Source: an uncultured Cellvibrio sp.
GTDB lineage: Bacteria > Pseudomonadota > Gammaproteobacteria > Pseudomonadales > Cellvibrionaceae
Direction of reading: 5' to 3'
NCBI GenBank assembly: GCA_946481735.1
Contig: CAMLOU010000012.1
Span: forward strand, 1-44,989
DNA: 44,989 bases
Below the pieces are notes generated by a model that was given only the letters and a program-made list of their open reading frames with translations, was not told the DNA's origin and made no database searches. Numbering within the stretch: position 1 is the first letter of the stretch; each line of letters begins with the position of its first letter. Positions 30,264-39,290 of the stretch are shown piece after piece. A program made the translations under genes and the position numbers.

Positions 30264-31709
30264 ATGCAATGGGAAACTGTTATCGGCCTGGAAGTGCATG
30301 TGCAACTGGCCACCAAAACCAAAATTTTTTCCGGCGCCAGTACGGCGTTCGGCGCTGAGCCAAACACCCAGGCCTGCGCGATCGACCTGGCAATGCCTGG
30401 CACCTTGCCGGTAGCGAATGCCGAAGCCTTTCGTTTTGCCACCATGTTTGGCCTGGCCGTGAATGCGGAGATCGGCAAGCGGTCGGTATTCGAGCGCAAA
30501 AATTATTTCTATCCCGACCTGCCCAAGGGTTATCAAACCACACAGCTGGCTGAGCCTATCGTTGGCCCCGGTTATGTGGATCTGGAGTTGGAAGGCGGGC
30601 GAACCAAACGCGTGCGTATTCACCACGCGCACCTAGAAGAGGATGCGGGCAAATCCTTGCACGAAGATTTTGCCGGCATGAGCGGTATCGATCTAAACCG
30701 TGCAGGTACGCCCTTGATTGAGGTGGTTACCGAGCCGGACATGCGCAGTGCGGAAGAAGCGGTGGCGTTCGCGAAGAAACTCCATTCCATTGTGACCTCA
30801 TTGGAAATTTGTGATGGGGATATGTCGCAGGGTTCCATGCGTTTTGATGTGAATATTTCCATTCGCCCCAAAGGGTCCGACAAACTCGGCACGCGCACGG
30901 AAACCAAAAACCTCAATTCATTTAAATTTATGGAAGAGGCTATTGAGCTGGAAGTCGAGCGGCAGATTGATGTGCTGGAAGACGGCGGCAAGATCACCCA
31001 GGAAACGCGTCTGTATAACGGCGATACCAAAAAAGCGCGTTCCATGCGCAGCAAGGAAGACAGCAATGATTACCGCTACTTCCCCTGTCCGGATTTGTTG
31101 CCGGTGATTCTTGATGATGAATATATCGAGAACGTACGCAAACAAATGCCGGAATTACCGGAAGCCAAGCGTGCACGCTTTGTAGAACAGTATGGTTTGG
31201 GTGATTATGATGCGGGCCAGTTGACGGCGGATAAATTTACCGCGGCATTCTTTGAGACTTCAGTGAAAGTGTCCGGTGAACCGAAACTGACAGCGAACTG
31301 GATCATGGCGGATCTGGGTGCTTACCTGAATCGTACCGAGCAGCGTATTGATAAGTCGCCGGTCACGCCGGTGCTGTTGGCGGGGTTAGTCGTGCGCGTT
31401 AAGGATGGCACCTTGTCGAGCAAGATTGCGAAGCAGGTGTTTGAGGCGATGGCTAACGGTGAGGGTGATGCGGATACGATTATCGAAACCAGGGGTTTGA
31501 AGCAGGTTTCGGATACGGGTGCGCTGGAGAAGATGATTGATGAGGTGTTGGCGGGTAATGCGGCGCAGGTGGAGGGTTATCGTGCTGCGGATGAGGCCAA
31601 GCGTGGCAAGATGTTGGGGTTCTTTGTTGGCCAGGTGATGAAGGCGAGCAAGGGGCAGGCGAATCCGCAGGCGTTGAATGAATTGTTGGTTAAAAAATTA
31701 AATAGTTAA
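30264..31709 (+). CDS. gatB: Asp-tRNA(Asn)/Glu-tRNA(Gln) amidotransferase subunit B
   Basis: A 481-residue subunit that phosphorylates the mischarged aminoacyl-tRNA and amidates it with ammonia from GatA. Hallmarks: [20 protein letters not shown] at the start, [19 protein letters not shown] [47 protein letters not shown], and a C-terminal YqeY-like helical domain ending [13 protein letters not shown]. It lies 57 bases downstream of gatA in one operon. Confidence 0.97.
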   Translation: MQWETVIGLEVHVQLATKTKIFSGASTAFGAEPNTQACAIDLAMPGTLPVANAEAFRFATMFGLAVNAEIGKRSVFERKNYFYPDLPKGYQTTQLAEPIVGPGYVDLELEGGRTKRVRIHHAHLEEDAGKSLHEDFAGMSGIDLNRAGTPLIEVVTEPDMRSAEEAVAFAKKLHSIVTSLEICDGDMSQGSMRFDVNISIRPKGSDKLGTRTETKNLNSFKFMEEAIELEVERQIDVLEDGGKITQETRLYNGDTKKARSMRSKEDSNDYRYFPCPDLLPVILDDEYIENVRKQMPELPEAKRARFVEQYGLGDYDAGQLTADKFTAAFFETSVKVSGEPKLTANWIMADLGAYLNRTEQRIDKSPVTPVLLAGLVVRVKDGTLSSKIAKQVFEAMANGEGDADTIIETRGLKQVSDTGALEKMIDEVLAGNAAQVEGYRAADEAKRGKMLGFFVGQVMKASKGQANPQALNELLVKKLNS

Positions 31710-31724
31710 TGATTAGATCATTCA

Positions 31725-31828
31725 GAGGAATGGGTAAAGCAATTTGAGACACGCCGTGAACCCGTCCGTGGGGGCTCATCACCAACATCCCTGTTGGTGA
31801 TGGTCTCAAACTGCTTCACCCAATCCTC
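31725..31828. repeat. 104-base nested inverted-repeat element after gatB
   Basis: Two 26-base arms (31725-31750 and 31803-31828) match at 23 positions as an inverted repeat. Directly inside the right arm sits a perfect 11-base hairpin (31777-31787 with 31792-31802, loop TCCC). The region 31751-31776 between left arm and inner hairpin is GC-rich and unpaired. There is no coding signal. Its boundaries look like those of a small dispersed repeat or MITE-like element; only one copy is in this window. Confidence 0.6.
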
Positions 31829-31874
31829 ATCCACCATTGGATTAACAAGTATCATAGATGCACTTGGAAAAATT

Positions 31875-32171
31875 ATGAGCTTACGCAAAGACAAAGAAAA
31901 AGTACTGGGTGAAATCTTCGACGAAGCCCGTATCAAAACCTTTCTGGATTACACCGCTCCGGCGGGCGTTAATACGAATTATCATTTATTGGAAAAAGCT
32001 TATCGCGGTATGCGCGGTGAAAACTTTGAGACGTTTGTAAAACTGTTTGTTGAAGCCGGTAAAGACCTGAATGCGGTCGGCCCGGAAGGCAAAACGTTTT
32101 TGCAAGTGATCAAGCCCCATCGCAACAGCGAGGAATATGTCACCGCACTTGAAAAAGCCGGCGCTCATTAA
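31875..32171 (+). CDS. PA4642-family small protein of unknown function
   Basis: A 98-residue soluble protein starting MSLRKDKEKVLGEIFDEAR and ending YVTALEKAGAH. The pattern (RKDKxxVxGE, FL(D/E), LLEKAYRGMRxxxFExFVxLFVEAGxDL, HRNSEEY) resembles the PA4642 family of Pseudomonas as I remember it; the function is unknown. The ATG at 31875 begins the conserved part; the upstream in-frame ATG at 31794 lies inside the inverted-repeat element. Confidence 0.8.
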   Translation: MSLRKDKEKVLGEIFDEARIKTFLDYTAPAGVNTNYHLLEKAYRGMRGENFETFVKLFVEAGKDLNAVGPEGKTFLQVIKPHRNSEEYVTALEKAGAH

Positions 32172-32173
32172 TC

Positions 32174-32206
32174 GTAGGTCGGATTAGCGCAGCGTAATCC
32201 GACACA
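32174..32206 (+). repeat. Dispersed palindromic repeat (GTAGGTCGGATTA type), copy 1
   Basis: GTCGGATTA and TAATCCGAC form a perfect 9-base stem around GCGCAGCG. The same sequence occurs twice more near the right end of the window, and the family is common between genes in gammaproteobacteria. It lies directly after the PA4642-like gene and before the rhombosortase. Confidence 0.8.
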
Positions 32207-32230
32207 CCACTCTCCCAAAATAAAAACACA

Positions 32231-32830
32231 ATGAACCCTCCCCGCCCAACACCTGCATTTTGGCTGACGCTTTCACTGGCGTGTGCATTGCTGGTGTTGG
32301 GTATATTTTCTTCACCCGACAATAATCCTTTGGAGCTGGATCGCTTGCGTGTTGTGCAGGGCGAGTGGTGGCGGTTGTTGTCGGGAAATCTGGTGCATTA
32401 TGGGTTGTATCATCTGCTGATGAATCTCGCTGCGCTCTTGGTGTGCGGGTATGTGTTTTTCCTGCGTTGCAGCCTGTGGCTTTACAGCGGTTTGTTGGTG
32501 TTCAGCGCATTGTGTGTGGGGCTGGGGGTTTACTGGGGGAATCCAGAGTTTGCGGTTTACCGGGGGTTGTCGGGTGTGCTGCATGGATTGATTGTGTTTG
32601 GTTTCTTGTTGAGTTTTCGCCAAACGCCGTGGATTAACGGGGCTGGGTTGCTGCTGGTGATCGGTAAGTTGATCCATGAACAAAGCGCTGCGTATCAGGC
32701 GACAGATCTCCAGCAACTCTTGCCGGTTCCGGTGGTCGTAGATGCGCATTTGTATGGTGCTGTCAGCGGTGTGGTGTTTGCGTTGGGCTATGCTGCTGTG
32801 CATATTTTTCGCCACCGCTCCACTCACTGA
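32231..32830 (+). CDS. rrtA: Rhombosortase (rhomboid-family protease)
   Basis: A 199-residue intramembrane serine protease with about six membrane helices. The catalytic Ser114 is in RGLSGVLHG and the His173 in DAHLYGAVSG; GEWWRLLSGNLVHYGLYHLLMN is the usual rhomboid loop region. The short form and the AHLYGAxSG motif are typical of rhombosortases, which trim the GlyGly-CTERM anchor of type II-secreted proteins. No GlyGly-CTERM protein is encoded in this window. It lies 16 bases before cysZ, so the two may be cotranscribed. Confidence 0.82.
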   Translation: MNPPRPTPAFWLTLSLACALLVLGIFSSPDNNPLELDRLRVVQGEWWRLLSGNLVHYGLYHLLMNLAALLVCGYVFFLRCSLWLYSGLLVFSALCVGLGVYWGNPEFAVYRGLSGVLHGLIVFGFLLSFRQTPWINGAGLLLVIGKLIHEQSAAYQATDLQQLLPVPVVVDAHLYGAVSGVVFALGYAAVHIFRHRSTH

Positions 32831-32845
32831 TCAGGGACACGCCCT

Positions 32846-33610
32846 ATGCTTAACGGAAATCCTGCTAACGCTTTGCATTATCTGACGCGCGGTGCCGGTT
32901 TGTTGGTGCGTCCCGGTTTAAAGCGTTTTGTGCTGGTGCCCTTGCTGGTGAACCTGGTGTTATTTGTTGTAGCGACCATCGCGCTGGTTCATGTGTATCG
33001 CGATCTGTTGACTCAACTGGTGGAATGGATGCCGGAGTGGCTGGCGTTTGTGGCATGGATTTTATGGTTGCTGTTCGCTTTTTTATTATTGGTGGTGTAC
33101 GGCTATACCTTCAACATTATTACCAATCTGGTGGCAGCGCCTTTTTACGGTATCCTCGCCGAAAAAATCGAGCAGGAACTGACAGGCAAGGAGCCTAAAC
33201 CGGAAAGTTTGTCCGCATTAATTCCACGCACCCTGGCCAGGGAATTAACCAAGCTCTGGTATTTTGTGAGCCGCGGTTTTCTCGTACTACTGGTGTTGGT
33301 TGTGTTGTGGTTTATTCCGGTGGTGAATCTTGCTTCGGCGTTGATCAGTGTGTTGTGGGCCGCCTGGTGTATGTCGGTGCAATACATCGATTACCCGGCC
33401 GATAACCATCAATTGGAATTCCGCGAGATGCGTCGCCGATTAAATACCGAGTCACTCACCAGCTATACCTTCGGTGGCCTGGTGATGGCCGGCAGCATGA
33501 TTCCGTTGGTCAATATTTTTATGATGCCAATTGCTGTTGCCGGCGCGACAATTTATTGGGTGGAAGAGTTATCCATCAAAGAACCATCAATCAAGAAACT
33601 TAGTCAGTAA
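32846..33610 (+). CDS. cysZ: Sulfate transporter CysZ
   Basis: A 254-residue inner-membrane protein with four to six hydrophobic helices (FVLVPLLVNLVLFVVATIAL, LAFVAWILWLLFAFLLLVVYGYTF, FLVLLVLVVLWFIPVVNLASALI). CysZ motifs include the start ALHYLTRGAGLLVRPGL and the AAWCMSVQYIDYPADNH segment with the conserved FREMRRRL. It imports sulfate for cysteine synthesis. Its last 11 bases overlap the end of the convergent REC-REC-GGDEF gene. Confidence 0.93.
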   Translation: MLNGNPANALHYLTRGAGLLVRPGLKRFVLVPLLVNLVLFVVATIALVHVYRDLLTQLVEWMPEWLAFVAWILWLLFAFLLLVVYGYTFNIITNLVAAPFYGILAEKIEQELTGKEPKPESLSALIPRTLARELTKLWYFVSRGFLVLLVLVVLWFIPVVNLASALISVLWAAWCMSVQYIDYPADNHQLEFREMRRRLNTESLTSYTFGGLVMAGSMIPLVNIFMMPIAVAGATIYWVEELSIKEPSIKKLSQ

Positions 33611-34868
33611 CTTCTTCATCATCACCGACCACCATGCCACCGCTGGATTCTTTGGCCAGCTGCAAAAATTTGACAGCCTGATTCAGTTGCTCATCCATAC
33701 TGGCACATACCAGGTTGGTTACGCCCGCACTGAAGTTACAGCAAAAAGATTCCCCCTGCACAACCACCGGGGCAGCGGCAACCAGCTGGCGAACCCTGCT
33801 GATCAGCGATACCGCTTTCTCATTATCCAGCCCCGGCAAGAGAACAAAAAATTCATCGCCACTGGCGCGACACAATAAGAACCGATCCAGCATTTGCTGC
33901 AATAATGTGGCGACGTGCTGCAACACCAGATCTCCACCCTGATTGCCGAAGCGTTGGTTTATCAAGGCAAAGTCGTCGAGGTTCAATACAGCGAAGGCTA
34001 AGGGCGTTGATTTTTCCCGCGCCTGACTTTCCAGGTCCTGGGCATGACGAAAGAAATAACTGCGGTGGAATAATCCCGTCAGGGGATCGCGGTCGGCGTA
34101 ATAATCCAGCAGTTCAACCTGTTCCAGCAACTCCAGGTTATGGATAACACGACAATAAAACTCTTCCGGATGGAAAGGCTTGCGTAAAAAATCATTGGCA
34201 CCGTGTTTGATAAATTTTGCCGACAGCGCCTCACTGCTTTCCCCGGAGACGCCGATCATAATCAGGCCCGTCTTGTCGTATTTGTAGCGCAGGTTTTTGA
34301 CCAGTTCAAAACCATCCATGCGCGGCATGTTGTAGTCGGTGATCAGCAACTTGATATCGGGATGTTCAAGCAGGACTTTTATCGCCTCCATTCCGTCCAC
34401 TGCTTCCAACACCTGAAACAAGTGGCGCTTGAACAGGTTGACCACATACTTGCGTGACATATCCGAGTCATCGACAACCAGTACCTTGATCTGCTGGTTT
34501 TTTTCCAGCCGTTCAAACATACCCACAGCTTTACTGTAGGCATAACGACCTTCTTTGGTCACATAGTCCACAATGCCTTTATTGAACAGTTGCTCACGAC
34601 GCTGCTCGTCGTAACTGCCGGTCAATACAATAGTGGGAATTTTTTTGCTGAGGGTAAAATCCACCACTTCGCCGTCCGGCGCATCTGGCAGATTCAAATC
34701 GACCAGGGCCGCAAAAAACGCATCTCCCTGTGCTTCGCACAAGGCTTTGGCTTCGGCCAGGCTGGCTGCATAAAACGCCTCGTAAGGCAGGGTGTTTTGT
34801 ATCAGGTGACGCAGCACCCGCATTACCATCTCGCTGTCTTCAACAATCAAAATTCGTTTCATTCTCAT
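33600..34868 (-). CDS. Two-receiver response regulator with degenerate GGDEF domain
   Basis: A 422-residue soluble signalling protein: REC1 (about 4-120, acidic pair E10/D11, phospho-acceptor D57, K105), REC2 (about 128-245, D133/D134, D178, K230) and a GGDEF domain (about 255-415). The signature reads SGDEF (336-340), and the residue corresponding to PleD Asp327, a metal ligand, is Asn296, while Asn304 and Asp313 are kept. The RxxD inhibitory site is absent. Both receivers look phosphorylatable, but cyclic-di-GMP synthesis is doubtful. No histidine kinase is adjacent. An in-frame ATG at 34862 is an alternative start. Confidence 0.93.
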   Translation of the reverse strand: MRMKRILIVEDSEMVMRVLRHLIQNTLPYEAFYAASLAEAKALCEAQGDAFFAALVDLNLPDAPDGEVVDFTLSKKIPTIVLTGSYDEQRREQLFNKGIVDYVTKEGRYAYSKAVGMFERLEKNQQIKVLVVDDSDMSRKYVVNLFKRHLFQVLEAVDGMEAIKVLLEHPDIKLLITDYNMPRMDGFELVKNLRYKYDKTGLIMIGVSGESSEALSAKFIKHGANDFLRKPFHPEEFYCRVIHNLELLEQVELLDYYADRDPLTGLFHRSYFFRHAQDLESQAREKSTPLAFAVLNLDDFALINQRFGNQGGDLVLQHVATLLQQMLDRFLLCRASGDEFFVLLPGLDNEKAVSLISRVRQLVAAAPVVVQGESFCCNFSAGVTNLVCASMDEQLNQAVKFLQLAKESSGGMVVGDDEEVTD

Positions 34869-34921
34869 CTACTCTTTCACGCTATCTGTAGAGTGTAGAC
34901 GAGCTTTGGTGAATGCTCGAA

Positions 34922-35794
34922 TTATGCAGCAGCGGTGGCTTTGTGGTGTTCGCGCACGGACTCGTAGATGGCCGCCGCTACAATGATGGCACCACCAAAC
35001 AAAGTGGTCAGGTCGGGGTAGGATTGCAGGATCAGAATTTCGTAAATCACCGCGTAAACCGGTTGCAGGCAAGCCACCAGGCCCACGGTTTTGGCTTTGA
35101 GGTAGCGCAGGGCCGAGCCGAGCAAGGTGTGCGTATACGCCGTGAAGACAATGCCCAGACCGATCAACAACCACCAATCGCGCGGTGTCGGTTCGTGATC
35201 GGAAAACACCATCACCGGCGTCATCAGCAAGGCGACGATCAGCACTTGATAGCTCATGGAACGGGTAGCGGATTGACCGCGAAACCAGTGACCGAGCAGC
35301 AAATTGCGCAGCGCAAAAACCAATGCAGACAACACCCCCCACAGCACACCCTGGGTGGTGGTATTGGTCAGATCAAACTCCGGTACCAGCAAATAAATAC
35401 CCACTAACACCAGCACACCGCTGATGACATCGCGCCAATCAAGGCGTATGCGTTTGATCCAGGGTTCAAGAAAAACCGTCATCACGGGATAGGCGTAGAG
35501 CGAAATCATGCCCACCGCCACCGAAGATACTTGCATGGAATGGAAAAACGTAATCCAGTGTACGCACAACAACGCGCCGAGGAAAAACATGCGCAGGTAA
35601 TCGCGCGCAGAACCGAGCCTGATGCTGCGCTCACGCCAGATAAGCCAGGCAAACAGCACCACCGAGGCGATCGCGGTACGGTAACCGGTGATATCCCAGG
35701 CGGGCAACTTGATCAATTGTGAGAATAAACCCGTGGCTCCCATCAATAACACCGAAAAATGCAGCGTCATCATGGCGGATTTGGTTTGCGACAT
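34922..35794 (-). CDS. EamA/DMT-family transporter
   Basis: A 290-residue inner-membrane protein with about ten hydrophobic helices in two EamA-type halves (GATGLFSQLIKLPAWDITGYR and LVLVGIYLLVPEF in the first; LRNLLLGHWFRG and LLIGLGIVFTAYTHTLLGSALRY in the second). DMT transporters export small metabolites such as amino acids or drugs; the substrate cannot be read from the sequence. It lies 53 bases upstream of the REC-REC-GGDEF gene on the same strand. Confidence 0.9.
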   Translation of the reverse strand: MSQTKSAMMTLHFSVLLMGATGLFSQLIKLPAWDITGYRTAIASVVLFAWLIWRERSIRLGSARDYLRMFFLGALLCVHWITFFHSMQVSSVAVGMISLYAYPVMTVFLEPWIKRIRLDWRDVISGVLVLVGIYLLVPEFDLTNTTTQGVLWGVLSALVFALRNLLLGHWFRGQSATRSMSYQVLIVALLMTPVMVFSDHEPTPRDWWLLIGLGIVFTAYTHTLLGSALRYLKAKTVGLVACLQPVYAVIYEILILQSYPDLTTLFGGAIIVAAAIYESVREHHKATAAA

Positions 35795-35945
35795 CGAGCG
35801 GGCCTTGAGTTAAGCGTTGGAGATGTGTACTAGAAGACAATATGTCAGTTGCATAGAGCAACTATAGCCTTTTGTAAGACAAATTGGCAAAGTTTGATTT
35901 ACAGCTGACACCTCGGAATTGAGGGTCAGCTGTAACAGCAGGCTA

Positions 35946-37538
35946 TCAGGCCCGGGGGGAACGACCGCGATTACCGGAACTGCGCGAGCGAGAACGCTGG
36001 CCCTCCGGCCGTGGACGGCGGGGTGCCGGTGGTAGCTCCGGCGTTGGCAACAGCAGCTGTGCCGGCGGTTGCTCGTATTTGATTTCCTTGCCTAACAGCG
36101 CTTGCAGCGGTTCAAGGCGGAAGGCGTCATCCTCGCAGGCAAAGCTGATGGAGGTACCGGTTTTACCGGCGCGGCCAGTGCGTCCAATGCGGTGCACATA
36201 GTCTTCCGGCTCTTCCGGCAAGGTGAAATTCACCACGTGGCTGATGCCGCTGATATGGATACCCCGGCCGGCTACGTCGGTAGCGACCAATACCTTGATG
36301 GTGCCTTTTTTAAACGCATCCAGGGTTGATACCCGCTTGTTCTGCGCGATCTCACCGGACAACAAACCTGCCTTGATGCCATGGCGTTGCAATTTGTCTT
36401 GCAAATCGCGGCACTCGTCGCGGCGGTTGGCAAACACGATCATGCTCTCCACGTCATCCTGCTGGATCAGGTTGTAGAGCAAGGTGTATTTTTCTTCGGT
36501 CGAGGAGAGATAGACATGCTGGGTGACCGTATCAGTCGCCACACTTTCCGGCTGAATCTCCACGGTAACCGGTTTGAAGGTCCACTGCTCAACCAGGTGG
36601 CGAACCTCATCGGTAAAGGTTGCCGAGAAAAACAGGGTCTGGCGATCCTCACGACGCGGCGCCTGACGCACGATCTGACGCACTTGCGGGATAAAACCCA
36701 TGTCCAGCATGCGGTCCGCTTCATCAATCACCAGCACTTCCAACTGATCGAGATACACGTCTTTGTTGCCACAGAAATCCAGCAGACGCCCTGGCGTCGC
36801 CACCAGGATATCCACCAGTTCATCATGTAAGTGGCGCTGCTGACGGGTGTAGTCCATACCGCCCACCAGGGTGTGAATTTTCAGGTCGGTGTGCTTGCAT
36901 AAGGCCTTGGCATCGTCGGCAATCTGGATAACCAGTTCCCGTGTCGGTGCGATCACCAGCGCCCGCGCTTCGCCCGCGTAACGTTTTTCGGTGATGGGAT
37001 TCTTCAGTAGGTCATCAATGATGACGGTCAGGAAGGCGGCGGTTTTACCGGTACCCGTTTGCGCCTTGCCGACCACATCCGCCCCTTTGAGCGCATGCGG
37101 TAACGATTGCGCCTGAATCGGGGAACAGTATTGAAAGCCGAGATCTGCAATACCGTGCATCAACTCCGGCGCCAGATCAAAATCATGGAAACGGGTCTTA
37201 CCCTCCACGGGCGGCACGTTAAACTGGCTGATATCCCATGGCTCCGCCGGTGCGGCGGGTGCAGCGCGCTTACGGGAATGCTGGCGCTGCCCCTGGTTTT
37301 CAACCGTCGTATTGGCGGCACCCTGCTCTTGCTCGGGCCTACGGCCTTGCCCACCCTTGCGGCGACGTGAGCGAGAACGGTTATTTGAATCCGGGGCACC
37401 GGGCTGTCTATCGGCTTTATCCCCACGCGGGTTACGCGAATGATGGCCAGCACCACCGGCTGACGCTTTGACGGGTTTAGCTGAGCTTGGAGGTTGCTCG
37501 CCAGTCCCTATCAATTTCTTAAACAATTTACCAATCAA
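35946..37538 (-). CDS. rhlB: DEAD-box RNA helicase, RhlB-like
   Basis: An approximately 530-residue ATP-dependent RNA helicase. Motifs: Q-motif QFNVPP...F, Walker [13 protein letters not shown], motif Ib PGRLLDFC, motif [11 protein letters not shown], motif III FFSATF, motif [15 protein letters not shown], motif [12 protein letters not shown]. Basic, disordered arms flank the core: an N-terminal region rich in Arg/Lys/Gly and a C-terminal tail with [14 protein letters not shown]. RhlB helps the degradosome and decay of structured RNA. I place the start at the TTG at 37538 preceded by AGGTGA; a GTG at 37547 is also possible. It is divergent from the amidotransferase gene. Confidence 0.93.
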   Translation of the reverse strand: MIGKLFKKLIGTGEQPPSSAKPVKASAGGAGHHSRNPRGDKADRQPGAPDSNNRSRSRRRKGGQGRRPEQEQGAANTTVENQGQRQHSRKRAAPAAPAEPWDISQFNVPPVEGKTRFHDFDLAPELMHGIADLGFQYCSPIQAQSLPHALKGADVVGKAQTGTGKTAAFLTVIIDDLLKNPITEKRYAGEARALVIAPTRELVIQIADDAKALCKHTDLKIHTLVGGMDYTRQQRHLHDELVDILVATPGRLLDFCGNKDVYLDQLEVLVIDEADRMLDMGFIPQVRQIVRQAPRREDRQTLFFSATFTDEVRHLVEQWTFKPVTVEIQPESVATDTVTQHVYLSSTEEKYTLLYNLIQQDDVESMIVFANRRDECRDLQDKLQRHGIKAGLLSGEIAQNKRVSTLDAFKKGTIKVLVATDVAGRGIHISGISHVVNFTLPEEPEDYVHRIGRTGRAGKTGTSISFACEDDAFRLEPLQALLGKEIKYEQPPAQLLLPTPELPPAPRRPRPEGQRSRSRSSGNRGRSPRA

Positions 37539-37660
37539 AACTATCACCTGTTGTACAAAATGTGGCCGGGAGTATACACGATAAGGCCGACGATTCCTCT
37601 ACCCGTTCCACCCGTGGCATACTCGCGCGAGCTGATATAGCGGGTTAAAGGAGCTTTTTC

Positions 37661-38347
37661 ATGCGTATTCATGCCTTGCAACATGTGCCTTTTGAAGACA
37701 TCGGGAGTATGGCACAAGACTTCCATCAAGCAGGTTACAGCGTGGATAGCACGCATTGGTATCGCGGTGATCGCACTCCCTCCCTTGAAAGTTTCGATGC
37801 ACTGATCGTGATGGGCGGCCCGATGGGGGTTTATGACGAGGATGCATTTCCCTGGCTGCGCGAAGAAAAAGCCTTGATTAAGGCCGCTATTGAAGCGGGA
37901 AAAACGGTTATGGGTATATGCCTGGGGGCGCAACTGATCGCTTGTGTCTGTGGGGCGGAAGTCAAACCCAACACACATAAGGAAATTGGCTGGTTTCCCC
38001 TCACCGCGCAAGCACCGGATGAGCCCCTTGCCCGACTGCTCGACGGGCAGAATGTCTTCCATTGGCACGGTGATACCTTCGATTTACCGAAAGATGCGGT
38101 GTGGTTGGCCAGCAGCGAGGCCTGTCCGCATCAGGCATTTCGCCTGGGCCATAACGTATTTGGCTTCCAATTTCATCTGGAAACCACACCGGCTTCTGCC
38201 GCCGCCCTGATCAAACACTGCGCGAGTGACCTGGACGGTTCACGCTATGTGCAGGATGCCACCCGGATGGAAAAAAACAGCGCCGATTTCACGCGCATCA
38301 ATGCCGTGATGTCAGCAGTATTGCGCGAGATCCTGCCGAAAGCCTGA
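37661..38347 (+). CDS. Class I glutamine amidotransferase (GMP synthase-like)
   Basis: A 228-residue GATase domain without an attached synthase. The nucleophile Cys87 is in VMGICLGAQLIA, and His172/Glu174 in FGFQFHLE complete the triad; GGPMGVYD is the usual oxyanion-side segment. Stand-alone members hydrolyse glutamine or gamma-glutamyl compounds, but the real substrate is unknown. AAAGGAGC precedes the ATG. Its stop abuts the stop of the convergent VIT1-like gene with no base between. Confidence 0.9.
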   Translation: MRIHALQHVPFEDIGSMAQDFHQAGYSVDSTHWYRGDRTPSLESFDALIVMGGPMGVYDEDAFPWLREEKALIKAAIEAGKTVMGICLGAQLIACVCGAEVKPNTHKEIGWFPLTAQAPDEPLARLLDGQNVFHWHGDTFDLPKDAVWLASSEACPHQAFRLGHNVFGFQFHLETTPASAAALIKHCASDLDGSRYVQDATRMEKNSADFTRINAVMSAVLREILPKA

Positions 38348-39034
38348 CTACAGCATTACGCCAAATAAGCGCCCTATCACCGCCGTCACCCCCATCGCCA
38401 GCGCGCCCCAAAAGGTAACGCGGAAGGCCGCGCGCATCACCTTGCCACCGCCGACGCGTGCGGCAAGCCCACCCAAGGTTGCCAGGCACAACAGCGATAC
38501 TACGGCAACTACCGGAATCAGATAGCGCCCCTCGGTAAACACCGCTACCACTAACGGCATCAAAGCGCCCATCGAAAAAGCCAGCGCTGATGACATAGCC
38601 GCGAGCAACGGCCGCGCCCGGGTCATGTCAGAAATTCCCAGCTCATCGCGAGCATGAGCGCCGAGCGCATCGTGCTGCATTAACTGTTCGGCAACCTGCC
38701 GCGCCAGTGACGCCTCCAGACCGCGCTCAATATAAATCTCGGTAAGCTCTTTATGTTCAGCAAGCTGGTTCGTTTCCAACTCCCGTTTTTCCCGGGCGAG
38801 GTCTGCGGCTTCCGCATCTGCCTGTGAACTGACCGAGACATATTCACCCGCCGCCATGGACATGGCCCCGGCAACCAGTGCTGCCACACCGGCAATGACA
38901 ATATCATTCTGGCTCGCCTGTGCAGAGGCAACGCCCACCAATAAACTGGCGGTAGACACAATACCGTCGTTAGCGCCGAGCACGGCTGCGCGCAACCAAC
39001 CGTTGCGATGGATTCGATGATGTTCTCGGTGCAT
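38348..39034 (-). CDS. VIT1/CCC1-family transporter
   Basis: A 228-residue inner-membrane protein with about five helices. The pattern GANDGIVSTASLLVGVASA, AGAMSMAAGEYVSVSSQADAE (with a charged loop) and the C-terminal GALMPLVVAVFTEGRYLIPVVAVVSLLCL matches the VIT/CCC1 family, which moves iron or manganese. The central soluble insert (about 70-130) resembles the metal-binding region of the family. Metal and direction are unproven. It lies between a convergent amidotransferase and a terminator. Confidence 0.9.
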   Translation of the reverse strand: MHREHHRIHRNGWLRAAVLGANDGIVSTASLLVGVASAQASQNDIVIAGVAALVAGAMSMAAGEYVSVSSQADAEAADLAREKRELETNQLAEHKELTEIYIERGLEASLARQVAEQLMQHDALGAHARDELGISDMTRARPLLAAMSSALAFSMGALMPLVVAVFTEGRYLIPVVAVVSLLCLATLGGLAARVGGGKVMRAAFRVTFWGALAMGVTAVIGRLFGVML

Positions 39035-39088
39035 AAGGCGTCCTGATTAACTAGCCACAAGGGCTCAGGCCGCCAGTTTCCAACAGGC

Positions 39089-39124
39089 AAAAAAAACCCG
39101 CAACCGAAACATCGTGGTGCGGGT
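39089..39124 (-). terminator. Intrinsic terminator of the CBS gene
   Basis: On the minus strand CCCGCA and TGCGGG (39097-39102, 39118-39123) form a 6-base stem, followed by eight Ts (A-run 39089-39096 on the plus strand). It lies about 170 bases past the CBS gene stop and just before the VIT1-like gene start. Confidence 0.75.
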
Positions 39125-39290
39125 GGGTTTAATACAACACACTGCATTTAAGACGCCACATAAGCAGCGTCATAAATTCCGGGCCAGGGAGGGGGCATTC
39201 TCTGACCGGGCTTCACTTCTTCACTGAACCATCGGCATGCAAGCGGCACAGTGTTGAATTGAAGTGAGAAAAACATTCATCAATAAATCA

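Noticed and set aside
31718..31936. A 72-codon minus-strand frame across the gatB downstream region
   Set aside because: Most of it is read through the inverted-repeat element and the start of the next gene; it has no ribosome site.
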